Positions 23,523-32,113 of a stretch of 42,443 bases of DNA are shown here, piece by piece; the stretch's first letter is position 1, and the number at the start of each line of letters is the position of its first letter. The notes below the pieces were generated by a model. The model made no database searches. It saw nothing but the letters and a program-made list of their open reading frames with translations, and had not been told where the DNA came from. The translations under genes were made by a program, and so were the position numbers. Source of the DNA: Rhodanobacter spathiphylli B39. GTDB taxonomy: Bacteria > Pseudomonadota > Gammaproteobacteria > Xanthomonadales > Rhodanobacteraceae. The stretch covers positions 1-42,443 of the forward strand of contig NZ_AJXT01000036.1 in NCBI RefSeq assembly GCF_000264295.1, read 5' to 3'.

Positions 23523-26500
23523 GCCGTCCAGGCTGGGCATCTCCGGCCGCATCGCCCGCGCATTCCAGGTTTCGCAGATCACGCCCCTGCTGGCGGTGGC
23601 GGGGCTGCTGCTGGGTATCGCCGCGGCGATCATCACGCCGAAGGAAGAAGATCCGCAGATCGAAGTGACCATGGCCAACGTGCTGGTGCCGTACCCCGGC
23701 GCCAGCGTGCGCAGTGTCGAGAACCTGGTCAGCTTTCCGCTCGAGCAGAAGCTGTCCGAGATCAAGGGCGTCAAGCACGTCTACTCGATGAGCCGCGCCG
23801 GCATGGCCGTGGTGACGGTGGAGTTCGATGTCGGCGTGCCGCGCCAGCATGCGCTGGTCGATCTGTACGACAAGATCTATTCCAACGCCGACTGGGTGCC
23901 GCAAGGCCTTGGCGTCGGCCAGCCCCTGGTCAAGCCTTACGGCATCGACGACGTGCCGATGATGGCGGTCACCCTGTGGTCCGACCGCCCCGAGACCACG
24001 CCCGAGCAGCTGGCCAAGGTGGCGCACACGCTGGAAACCGACCTCAAGCGCGTGCCCGGCACGCGGGACGTCTACACGCTCGGCGCGCCGGACCGCGCGG
24101 TGATGGTCGAGATCGATCCGGCCAGGCTGGCCAGCTACCAGCTCACCGTGGGCGACCTGTCACGCAGCCTGAGGGCGGCGAATGTCGCCGCCGACATCGG
24201 CAGCGAGGTCGGCGGCAACCAGGATCTGCCGGTGAAGGCCGGCAGCCTGCTGATGAATGCGCAGGACGTGTCGCACCTGGTGATTGGCCTGGCCGGCGGG
24301 CACCCGGTGTATCTGTCCGATGTGTCACGGGTGGTTTCCGGCACCAATCACGCCACGCGGCTGGCCTCCTTCGGTGCCCCGCCGGGCCGCTCCGGCCCGT
24401 CCACCGGGCTGGTGCCGGCGGTGACCCTGGCGATCGCCAAGAAAGCCGGCAGCAATGCGCACACCATCGCCAGCAGCATCCGCGAGCGACTGGATGCGCT
24501 GCAGGGCGTGGACATTCCCGAAGGCGTGCATGCCACGATCACCCGCGATTACGGACAGACGGCCAATGACAAGGCCGACGAGTTGCTGCTGCACCTGGCG
24601 CTGGCCGCGTTTGCAGTGGTGCTGCTGGTGCTGTTTGCACTGGGCTGGCGCGAAGGCGTGGTGGTTGGCGTGGCCGTGCTGATCACGCTGGCGGTGACTT
24701 TGTTCGCATCGTGGGCGATCGGTTTCACCATCAACCGGGTATCGCTGTTTGCGCTGATCTTCTCGATCGGCATCCTGGTTGACGATGCCATCGTGGTGGT
24801 GGAGAACATTCACCGGCACATGGTACCGGGTGAGAAAAGCCTGCTCGAGGCGATTCCGCTGGCCGTCGACGAAGTGGGTGGGCCGACCATCCTGGCCACT
24901 TTCACGGTGATCGCCGCCCTGCTGCCGATGGCCTTCGTCGGCGGCCTGATGGGGCCGTACATGCGGCCGATTCCGATCAATGCCTCGGTCGGCATGCTGA
25001 TCTCGCTGGCGGTGGCTTTCGTGGTCACCCCGTGGCTGGCGTATCGATTGTTGCGCGGTCACATGCCGCCACCGCGCGGCGAGGCGGCGAGCAGCGCTGC
25101 GCCCGCGGAACCGAAGATCGACCGCTTCCTGCAGCGCCTGTTCATCCGCGTGATGACGCCGTTCCTGGGCAACCCCGGGGCTGCGCGCAATCGTCGCCGC
25201 CTGTTCATCGGCATGGGCATGCTGGTGTTGCTGGCCGCGGGCCTGGCCGGGGTCAAGCTGGTGATCCTGAAGATGCTGCCGTTCGACAACAAGTCCGAGT
25301 TCCAGATTGTGCTGGACATGCCCGAGGGCTCGACGCTGGAACAGACCAACCGCGCGCTGGTGGACATGAGCCAGCTGCTCAACCATGTGCCCGAGGTCAG
25401 CGACTACCAGTTGTACGCAGGCACCTCGGCGCCGATGAACTTCAACGGCCTGGTGCGCCAGTACTACCTGCGCAACCAGCCGTACCAGGGCGACATCCAG
25501 GTCAACCTGGTCGACAAGAGCGAGCGCAAGCGGCAGAGCCATGAGGTGGCGATGGCGGTGCGCCCGGCGCTGGCCGAGGTGGCCAGGCGCTTTCACGCGC
25601 ACCTGGTGGTGGCCGAGGTTCCGCCGGGGCCGCCGGTGATGGCGCCGATCGTCGCCGAAATCTATGGCCCGGACTATCAGGGGCAGCGTGCGGTGGCCTT
25701 GTCGATGGAGAAGCTGTTCGCGCAGACGCCCGGCATTGCCGACGTCAACCTCAGCGTCGAAAACGCTCGGGCCAGGCGTCAGTTGATCGAGATTGATCGC
25801 GCACGGGCGGCCGCCCTCGGCGTCAGCCAGGCTGAAATCGTCGACGTCTTGCGCGCCGGCATGGGCGGTGACCCGGCCAGCTATGTCGCCGACGAAAACG
25901 CAAAGTACGCGGTACCGATCATGCTGCGCCTGCCAGCGGCCATGCTCGGTTCGATGGACCCGCTTCTCAGCCTGCGCGTGCGCTCCCGCGCCGGCCAGCT
26001 GGTGCCGATCTCCGAGGTGGTGAAGGTGGTCGAGGAGCCGTGGGCCGGCGCGGTTCACCACAAGGACCTGCTGCCCTACACCTTCGTCACCGGCGACGAC
26101 GTCGGCATGGAGGACAGCCCGGTCTACGGCATGTTCGGCCTGGTCGGCAGAATCCGCGACACGCGCCTGGCGGGCCAGCAGCTGACGCAGGAATTCACCG
26201 GCCCGCCGGCCGGTGACACGGGCTATTCCGTGCGCTGGAGCGGCGAGTGGGAAATCACCTACGAGACCTTCCGCGACATGGGCATCGCCTACTCGATGGG
26301 CCTGCTGCTGATCTACCTGCTGGTGGTTGGCCAGTTCAGGAGCTACGTGGTGCCGCTGATCATCATGGCGCCGATTCCGCTGACCGTGATCGGCGTGATG
26401 CCCGGCCACTGGCTGTTTGGCGCGCAGTTCACCGCCACGTCGATGATCGGCATGATCGCGCTGGCCGGCATCATCGTGCGCAACTCGATCCTGCTGGTGG

Positions 26501-26778
26501 ACTTCATCAACCACTCGCTGGCGGCGGGGCTGAGCCTGGAGCAGGCGGTGGTGAAGGCAGGCGCCGTGCGCGCCAAGCCGATCATCCTCACCGCGCTGGC
26601 CGCCATGCTGGGCGCGTTCTTCATCCTCACCGACCCGATCTTCCAGGGGCTGGCGGTATCGCTGGTGTTCGGCGTGATGGTGTCGACGGTGCTGACCTTG
26701 CTGGTGATTCCGCTGCTGTACTACACGTGGCTGTCGCGCGGCAATGGGCGGCATCTTCCATCAGCCGCGGGCCAGTGA
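23515..26778 (+). CDS. RND efflux permease subunit
   Basis: A 1087-residue inner-membrane RND transporter with 12 helices and two large periplasmic loops. Helix 4 carries the paired aspartates Asp423-Asp424 in GILVDDAIVVVENIHRHMVP that relay protons in AcrB-type (HAE) pumps. The first periplasmic domain opens with EEDPQIEVTMANVLVPYPGA. It lies within a run of sulfide genes on one strand, which suggests export of a sulfur-related or thiol-reactive compound rather than a general drug; the substrate is unknown. Its start overlaps the adaptor gene. It ends 113 bases before the persulfide dioxygenase, a gap with no terminator seen. Confidence 0.93.
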   Translation: MSEPSRLGISGRIARAFQVSQITPLLAVAGLLLGIAAAIITPKEEDPQIEVTMANVLVPYPGASVRSVENLVSFPLEQKLSEIKGVKHVYSMSRAGMAVVTVEFDVGVPRQHALVDLYDKIYSNADWVPQGLGVGQPLVKPYGIDDVPMMAVTLWSDRPETTPEQLAKVAHTLETDLKRVPGTRDVYTLGAPDRAVMVEIDPARLASYQLTVGDLSRSLRAANVAADIGSEVGGNQDLPVKAGSLLMNAQDVSHLVIGLAGGHPVYLSDVSRVVSGTNHATRLASFGAPPGRSGPSTGLVPAVTLAIAKKAGSNAHTIASSIRERLDALQGVDIPEGVHATITRDYGQTANDKADELLLHLALAAFAVVLLVLFALGWREGVVVGVAVLITLAVTLFASWAIGFTINRVSLFALIFSIGILVDDAIVVVENIHRHMVPGEKSLLEAIPLAVDEVGGPTILATFTVIAALLPMAFVGGLMGPYMRPIPINASVGMLISLAVAFVVTPWLAYRLLRGHMPPPRGEAASSAAPAEPKIDRFLQRLFIRVMTPFLGNPGAARNRRRLFIGMGMLVLLAAGLAGVKLVILKMLPFDNKSEFQIVLDMPEGSTLEQTNRALVDMSQLLNHVPEVSDYQLYAGTSAPMNFNGLVRQYYLRNQPYQGDIQVNLVDKSERKRQSHEVAMAVRPALAEVARRFHAHLVVAEVPPGPPVMAPIVAEIYGPDYQGQRAVALSMEKLFAQTPGIADVNLSVENARARRQLIEIDRARAAALGVSQAEIVDVLRAGMGGDPASYVADENAKYAVPIMLRLPAAMLGSMDPLLSLRVRSRAGQLVPISEVVKVVEEPWAGAVHHKDLLPYTFVTGDDVGMEDSPVYGMFGLVGRIRDTRLAGQQLTQEFTGPPAGDTGYSVRWSGEWEITYETFRDMGIAYSMGLLLIYLLVVGQFRSYVVPLIIMAPIPLTVIGVMPGHWLFGAQFTATSMIGMIALAGIIVRNSILLVDFINHSLAAGLSLEQAVVKAGAVRAKPIILTALAAMLGAFFILTDPIFQGLAVSLVFGVMVSTVLTLLVIPLLYYTWLSRGNGRHLPSAAGQ

Positions 26779-26891
26779 TGGCGTCCGGATGACTCGATGA
26801 GGCGGCGGTCGCATACTCTGGCCGCAGCGGTATCCGTACACGCGTTGCGCACGCGACCCATGCCTGCAGCCGAGCTGATGGAAAGTTGACC

Positions 26892-27758
26892 ATGCACCGT
26901 CCCGAAGTCAGGTCGTTCTTCCACGAACCCAGCAATACCTTCAGCCACGTGGCGTGGGACCCCGCCACGATGAAGGCGGCCGTGTTCGACGTCGTGCTCG
27001 ACTACGACGCGGCCTCCGGGCGCACCGGCCACGCGTCGGCCGACGCGGTGATCGCCTTCGTGCGGGCGCAGCGGCTCGACGTCGAGTGGCTGATCGAGAC
27101 GCACGCCCATGCCGATCACCTTTCCGCGGCGCCGTACGTGCGCGAACAGCTGGGCGGCCGGCTTGCCATCGGCGAGCACATCCGCGAGGTGCAGGCGACC
27201 TTCGGGGCGCTGTTCAACGCCGGCGGCGGCTTCGCCCGCGATGGCAGCCAGTTCGATCACCTGTTCGCCGATGGCGAGCGCTACCTGCTGGGCAGCATCG
27301 AGGCGCTGGCGCTGCACACGCCCGGCCACACGCCGGCGTGCATGGTGCACGTGATCGGCAACGCCGCCTTCGTCGGCGACACCTTGTTCATGCCCGACTA
27401 CGGCACCGCCCGCTGCGACTTCCCCGGCGGCGACGCGGCCACGCTGTACCGCTCGATCCGCAGGATCTTCGCGCTGCCGGACGCGACGCGGCTGTTCCTG
27501 TGCCACGACTACCCCGTGCCGGGACGCGACGGGTTCGTCTGCGAAACCACCGTGGCGGCGCAGCGCGCGGGCAACGTCCACGTGCGCGACGGCATCGATG
27601 AGGCCGCCTTCGTGGCCATGCGCAGCGCCCGCGACGCCACCCTGAAAGTGCCGCAGTTGCTGTTGCCCGCGGTACAGGTGAACATGCGCGCCGGCCACCT
27701 GCCGCCGGCCGAAGACAATGGCGTGCGCTATCTGAAAATTCCGCTGGATGCGATCTGA
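26892..27758 (+). CDS. blh: ETHE1-like persulfide dioxygenase (Blh type)
   Basis: A 288-residue metallo-beta-lactamase-fold protein of the type found in bigR operons. The metal motif is HAHADH (71-76), with His146 (HTPGHTP), Asp163 (VGDTLF) and His205 (LCHDYP). The TARCDFPGGD stretch at 172-181 matches the glutathione-persulfide-binding region of ETHE1/Blh (TARxDFxxG). It oxidises glutathione persulfide to sulfite and glutathione with Fe(II). GGAAAG precedes the ATG at 26892; an in-frame TTG at 26886 is less likely. Downstream gap to the sulfurtransferase gene: 33 bases. Confidence 0.92.
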   Translation: MHRPEVRSFFHEPSNTFSHVAWDPATMKAAVFDVVLDYDAASGRTGHASADAVIAFVRAQRLDVEWLIETHAHADHLSAAPYVREQLGGRLAIGEHIREVQATFGALFNAGGGFARDGSQFDHLFADGERYLLGSIEALALHTPGHTPACMVHVIGNAAFVGDTLFMPDYGTARCDFPGGDAATLYRSIRRIFALPDATRLFLCHDYPVPGRDGFVCETTVAAQRAGNVHVRDGIDEAAFVAMRSARDATLKVPQLLLPAVQVNMRAGHLPPAEDNGVRYLKIPLDAI

Positions 27759-27791
27759 TCGCCGGCGCGGCTTCACCCCGGAGGGAAACCC

Positions 27792-28208
27792 ATGCAACCC
27801 CGTCAACTCACCGAGCAGCTCAGCGTCGCCCCGCAGATCGCCGCGGCGGACATGCCGGCGATCGTCGCGCAGGGCTTTCGCAGCATCGTCAACAACCGGC
27901 CCGACGGCGAAGAGCCGGGCCAGCCGGACAACGCCGCGCTGGAGGCGGCAGCGCACGCGGCGGGCCTGGAATGGCGGCATATTCCGGTGGTGTCGGGCAA
28001 GGTCAACGATGACCAGGTGCGCAGCTTCAGCGAGGCGATGGCGCAGCTGCCCGGCCCGGTGCTGGCGTTCTGCCGCAGCGGCACGCGCTGCAGTGCGCTG
28101 TGGGCGCTGTCGTCCGACGACACCGTCGACAACATCCTGGCCACCACCGAGGCGGCCGGCTACGACTTGTCGATCCTGCGCGGCTGGCTGGAAATGAGCC
28201 GTCGCTGA
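27792..28208 (+). CDS. TIGR01244 family sulfurtransferase (DUF442)
   Basis: A 138-residue protein of the TIGR01244/DUF442 family, a phosphatase-like fold associated with persulfide dioxygenases and sometimes fused to them. The N-terminus reads LTEQLSVAPQIAAADMPAI, with IVNNRPDGEEPGQP next, and the active loop CRSGTR at 94-99. The loop is CX4R, as in rhodanese-type sulfurtransferases, rather than the CX5R of tyrosine phosphatases. It probably transfers sulfane sulfur to or from glutathione. GGAGGG lies upstream. Its position directly after blh supports joint function. Confidence 0.9.
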   Translation: MQPRQLTEQLSVAPQIAAADMPAIVAQGFRSIVNNRPDGEEPGQPDNAALEAAAHAAGLEWRHIPVVSGKVNDDQVRSFSEAMAQLPGPVLAFCRSGTRCSALWALSSDDTVDNILATTEAAGYDLSILRGWLEMSRR

Positions 28209-28431
28209 TGGCCGCCGTCACCCGCCGCAGGCCTCGCGCACGGCATCGCCACGTCGGCCACCCTGTCGCAGCGGCATTCCCTGCTGCTTCGCGAGGGCGC
28301 GGTCAGGGGCGAGGTGCGAGGTGCGGACGATTCATGGCCGCATCGGCGCCCCGCACCTGCAGGCGTTGGTGACCACCTTGTTCAGGCCGTTCCGTGTCGA
28401 CGACTGACCTCCACCCAGCATGGAAACCGCG

Positions 28432-29208
28432 ATGACGCATCTGCTGACCATGCAGGCCCTGCTGGCGATCGCCTGCGGCTCGGCCGTGGGTTTCTCGCTG
28501 GCCCTGATCGGCGGCGGCGGCTCGATCCTCGCGGTGCCGCTGCTGCTGTACGTGGTCGGCGTGCACGACCCGCACCTGGCGATCGGCACCAGCGCGCTGG
28601 CGGTGTCGTTCAACGCGTTCGCCAACCTGATTCCGCATGCGCGTGCCGGCCACGTGCGCTGGAAGGTGGCGTTCACCTTCGCCGCCACCGGCGTGCTCGG
28701 CGCCTTCATCGGCTCCAGCATCGGCAAGGCGATCAACGGCCAGCACCTGCTGGTGCTGTTCGCGCTGCTGATGATGGTGGTGGCCGGCTTCATGCTGCGT
28801 GGGCGGCGCGGCGGCGTGGATCGCTATCCGCTGCCGGGCATGTATCCGCGGCTGGGCGCGGTGGGCCTGGGCACCGGCAGCCTGGCCGGCTTCTTCGGCA
28901 TCGGCGGCGGCTTCCTGATCGTGCCCGGGCTGATGTTCGCCAGCGGCATGGAGATCATCTACGCGATCGGCACCTCGCTGTTCGCGGTCGGCGCGTTCGG
29001 CCTCACCGCGGCGACCAATTACGCGATCTCCGGCCTGGTCGACTGGCCGGTGGCGGCCGAGTTCATCGGCGGCGGCGTCGTCGGCGGCTGGCTGGGCGCG
29101 ATGGGTGCGAAGCGGCTGGCGAAGACCCGCGGCGCGCTCAACATCATCTTCGCGCTGGCGATCATCGCGGTGGCGATCCTGATGCTGGTGAAGAGCCTGC
29201 GCGGCTGA
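28432..29208 (+). CDS. TauE/SafE family sulfite/anion exporter
   Basis: A 258-residue membrane protein with about eight helices in two homologous halves, each led by a glycine-rich signature: GFSLALIGGGGSILAVPLLL and GTGSLAGFFGIGGGFLIVPGLM. TauE/SafE proteins export sulfite or sulfonates, which would remove the sulfite made by persulfide dioxygenase. GGAAA lies about seven bases before the ATG at 28432; the ATG at 28420 has no such site. The 223 bases between the sulfurtransferase gene and this one hold no gene I can support. Last clear member of the island. Confidence 0.9.
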   Translation: MTHLLTMQALLAIACGSAVGFSLALIGGGGSILAVPLLLYVVGVHDPHLAIGTSALAVSFNAFANLIPHARAGHVRWKVAFTFAATGVLGAFIGSSIGKAINGQHLLVLFALLMMVVAGFMLRGRRGGVDRYPLPGMYPRLGAVGLGTGSLAGFFGIGGGFLIVPGLMFASGMEIIYAIGTSLFAVGAFGLTAATNYAISGLVDWPVAAEFIGGGVVGGWLGAMGAKRLAKTRGALNIIFALAIIAVAILMLVKSLRG

Positions 29209-29278
29209 TGCCCGACCGCGCCGACGACTTTGGCCGGTGCTGCGGCACAATGCGCCCTGGTCGCGCTGGAATCCCCCG

Positions 29279-30136
29279 ATGATTTTCGTGTTGCTGAGCG
29301 TGTTGTGCAGCGTGCTGGTGTCGGTGTTGCTGAAACTGGCGCGTCGATTCCGACTCGACGTGGGCCAGGCGATCGCCTGGAACTACCTGGTGGCCAGCGT
29401 GCTCACCGCGCTGCTGCTGCAACCCGCGCCGGCCAGCCTGCGCGAACCGGGCGTGCCGTGGCTGGCGCTGGTCGCGCTGGGCATTCTGCTGCCGACCATC
29501 TTCCTGGCCCTGGCGGCCGCGGTGCGCCACGCCGGCATCGTGCGCAGCGACGCGGCGCAGCGGCTGTCCCTGCTGATCTCGCTGCTGGCCGCGTTCGTGC
29601 TGTTCGGCGAGCAGCTCTCCGCCTTCAAGCTGGGCGGCATCGCGCTGGGCCTGCTGGCGCTCTCGTGCATGGTCTGGCGCAGCGGTCACGCACCGACGGC
29701 CGAAGGTGCCGCCGGCTGGCTGTATCCGCTGCTGGTGTTCGCCGGCTTCGGCGTGATCGACATCCTGTTCAAGCGCGTGGCGCAGGCCGGCGTGCCACTG
29801 GGCACGTCGCTGCAGGCGATGTTCGCGCTGGCGCTGCTGGTCGCGTTCGCGATGCAGCTGTGGCGTCGCGTCCACCGCAGCACCCGCTTCACCGCCCGCA
29901 GCGCCGTGGCCGGGCTGCTGCTCGGCCTGGCCAACTTCGGCAACATCCTGTTCTACCTGCGCGGCCACCGCGCCCTGCCGCAGCATCCGGCGCTGGTCTT
30001 CGCCAGCATGAACATCGGCGTGGTGGCGCTGGGTGCGGTGGTGGGACTGGTGCTGTTCCGGGAGCGCCTGAGTCGGCTCAACCTGGCTGGCGTGGCACTG
30101 GCGGTGGTGGCGATCGGCGTGCTGGCACGCGGCTGA
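29279..30136 (+). CDS. EamA/DMT family transporter
   Basis: A 285-residue drug/metabolite-type transporter with about ten helices in two EamA repeats. The first repeat includes RSDAAQRLSLLISLLAAFVL and FGEQLSAFKLGGIALGLLAL. The second ends with VALGAVVGLVLFRERLSRLN and LAGVALAVVAIGVLARG. The substrate is unknown. The ATG at 29279 was chosen because the hydrophobic N-terminus begins there; the earlier ATG at 29237 adds an unconserved lead. It may be read through from the sulfide operon, but its role need not be related. It ends 18 bases from the convergent LysR gene. Confidence 0.85.
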   Translation: MIFVLLSVLCSVLVSVLLKLARRFRLDVGQAIAWNYLVASVLTALLLQPAPASLREPGVPWLALVALGILLPTIFLALAAAVRHAGIVRSDAAQRLSLLISLLAAFVLFGEQLSAFKLGGIALGLLALSCMVWRSGHAPTAEGAAGWLYPLLVFAGFGVIDILFKRVAQAGVPLGTSLQAMFALALLVAFAMQLWRRVHRSTRFTARSAVAGLLLGLANFGNILFYLRGHRALPQHPALVFASMNIGVVALGAVVGLVLFRERLSRLNLAGVALAVVAIGVLARG

Positions 30137-30154
30137 CGCATCGCCGGCGCCGCT

Positions 30155-31057
30155 TCATCTCCCGCTCGCGAGTCGAGCGAATGCGCTTGGCGAAGCATTT
30201 TCAAAACGGTCCAGCAGCAGTTTCACGAAGGCGGCCACTCGGGCGCTCACATGTCGATGCGAGGGATACAGCGCCCACACTTCGACGGGGTGGTCGGCGA
30301 ATGCACCCCAATCGAGCAGCCGGCCGGCGTCGATGTCGGCCTGGACCAGCGAACGCGGCATGGCGGCGGCGCCTACCCCGGCGATCACCGCATCGTGGAT
30401 CATCGCCATCGACGACAGGCGCAGCACGGTGCGCGTGGCGATGTGGCGCACGCTGCGGGCGCGGGTGAGTTGCCAGGTGGCATCGGCAGGCGTGCGCGAG
30501 AGGGTGATCGCGGGCACGGCGACGGTACTTCTTCCCGCCGGCCGCGGCAGTGACGGCGCGGCCACGACCACCATCACGTCGCGCAGGAAGCAGCGGCCGG
30601 CCAGGTCGGTCGAGGGGTCGGGATTGGCGCGGATGATCAGGTCGAAATCGTCATCCACCGGATCGACGAAGCGATCCTCGGTGACGACTTCCAGCTGAAC
30701 CTGGGGATAGGCGAGCGCATAGTCCGCGGCGATGCGGCCTAGGCCGCGCTGGCCGAACAGCACCGGCGCGCTGATGCGCAGCCTGCCGCGTGGCGTGCCG
30801 ATGCCCCCGCGCAACACCTCGCCCACTTCGTCGATGTGTTCCAGCAGTGACTGCGTCCGTTCCTGCAGTTCGCGTCCTTCCGGAGTCAGCCGGAGCGTAT
30901 GGCCGCCGCGCTCGAACAGGCGCACGCCCAGCGCATCCTCCAGCTGGCGTACCCGCCGCGACAGCGTGGCCTTGGGCCGGCCGGTACTCCGTGCGGCGCG
31001 GCCGAAGCCGCCGTGTCGCGCCACGTCATTGAAATCGGCCAGCGCGAGCAGATCCAC
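30155..31057 (-). CDS. LysR family transcriptional regulator
   Basis: A 300-residue LysR-type regulator. Its HTH (FNDVARHGGFGRAARSTGRP then KATLSRRVRQLEDALGVRLF) starts about residue 9, and the effector domain follows (RGRLRISAPVLFGQRGLGRI). A GTG at 31057-31055 gives the usual start (MDLLALADF) and has GGAA five bases upstream. The longer open frame to 31975 is antisense to the neighbour. It is divergent from the NmrA-type gene 102 bases away and probably regulates it, the common LysR arrangement. Confidence 0.88.
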   Translation of the reverse strand: MDLLALADFNDVARHGGFGRAARSTGRPKATLSRRVRQLEDALGVRLFERGGHTLRLTPEGRELQERTQSLLEHIDEVGEVLRGGIGTPRGRLRISAPVLFGQRGLGRIAADYALAYPQVQLEVVTEDRFVDPVDDDFDLIIRANPDPSTDLAGRCFLRDVMVVVAAPSLPRPAGRSTVAVPAITLSRTPADATWQLTRARSVRHIATRTVLRLSSMAMIHDAVIAGVGAAAMPRSLVQADIDAGRLLDWGAFADHPVEVWALYPSHRHVSARVAAFVKLLLDRFENASPSAFARLASGR

Positions 31058-31159
31058 AGGTGTTCCATGAGTGAGACGGGATGTCCAGATTATGCAGCTA
31101 TCGGTACCGCTCGTGAAACAGCAGGATGACGCCGTCCACCACCCCAGAAGGAGATCCCC

Positions 31160-32035
31160 ATGAACATTCTCGTCACCGGCAGTACCGGCACCATCGGCAG
31201 CCTCGTCGTTCGCGGCCTGGCCGCCCAAGGCGCCACCGTCCACGCGTTGACGCGCAACCCGGATCAGGCGTCGTTTCCTGCAGGCGTCATCGCGGTCAAG
31301 GGCGACATGACCGACATCCCCTCGATGCGCGCAGCGCTGAAGGAGGTCGACACGCTGTTCCTGCTCAATGCCGTGGTCGCCGACGAAGTGACGCAGGCGA
31401 TCGGCACGCTGAGCCTGGCGCGCGAGGCGGGCATCCGGCGCATCGTGTATCTGTCGGTACTCAACAGCGATGTCTACACCGACGTGCCGCATTTCACCGG
31501 CAAGTACACGGCGGAACGGATGATCGAGCAGTTCGACCTGCCGGTGACCGTGCTGCGTCCGTCCTACTTCATGCAGAACGATGCGGCGCTCAAGGACGGC
31601 CTGCTGCAGGGGCGTTACGGCATGCCCATCGGCAACGTCGGCGTGGCGATGGTCGACGTGCGCGACATCGCCGAGATTGCCGTGGCTGCGCTGCTGCGCC
31701 GCGCGCGGTCCGCGACGCCGCTGCCGCGCGAGGTGATCGAGATCACCGGGCCGGACGTGCTGACCGGCGATGCGCTGGCGACGATCTGGTCCGGCGTGCT
31801 GGGCAAGCCGGTGACGCCCGCGGGCAACGACCTCGATGCCTGGGAGACCGTCATGGCTGGCTTCATGCCGTCGTGGTCGGCTTACGATCTGCGCCTGATG
31901 CTGGCGCGCTTCCACGTCGACGGCATGCTCGGCAAATCGAATGCGGTGGAGCTGCTCACCGGCCTGCTTGGCCATCCGCCGCGCCGTTATCGCGACCTTG
32001 CCGGGGAGCTGGCGAAGGCGTGGCAGGCGGCTTGA
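31160..32035 (+). CDS. NmrA/SDR-type NAD(P)-binding protein
   Basis: A 291-residue atypical short-chain dehydrogenase of the NmrA/NAD(P)H-quinone-oxidoreductase-like group. It has an N-terminal GSTGTIGSLV nucleotide-binding loop, VHALTRNPDQASF (Arg that binds NADP), GDMTDIPSM, YLSVLNSDVY, and TVLRPSYFMQN; the classical YxxxK is replaced by GKYTAERMIEQ. It may be a quinone or redox-sensing reductase. A strong AAGGAG precedes the ATG. Divergent from the LysR gene and converging with the LacI-type gene. Confidence 0.87.
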   Translation: MNILVTGSTGTIGSLVVRGLAAQGATVHALTRNPDQASFPAGVIAVKGDMTDIPSMRAALKEVDTLFLLNAVVADEVTQAIGTLSLAREAGIRRIVYLSVLNSDVYTDVPHFTGKYTAERMIEQFDLPVTVLRPSYFMQNDAALKDGLLQGRYGMPIGNVGVAMVDVRDIAEIAVAALLRRARSATPLPREVIEITGPDVLTGDALATIWSGVLGKPVTPAGNDLDAWETVMAGFMPSWSAYDLRLMLARFHVDGMLGKSNAVELLTGLLGHPPRRYRDLAGELAKAWQAA

Positions 32036-32113
32036 GTGAACTCGAATGGACGAGGGTAATTGATTCCAAGTCTTCGACTTCGCCAGACGAACAGCCCGGT
32101 CTCAGGCCGGCCC

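Noticed and set aside
28209..28431. Possible short genes between the sulfurtransferase and TauE genes
   Set aside because: A 28-codon GTG-initiated frame ending FRPFRVDD was considered, but it has no ribosome site and no homology I recognise.
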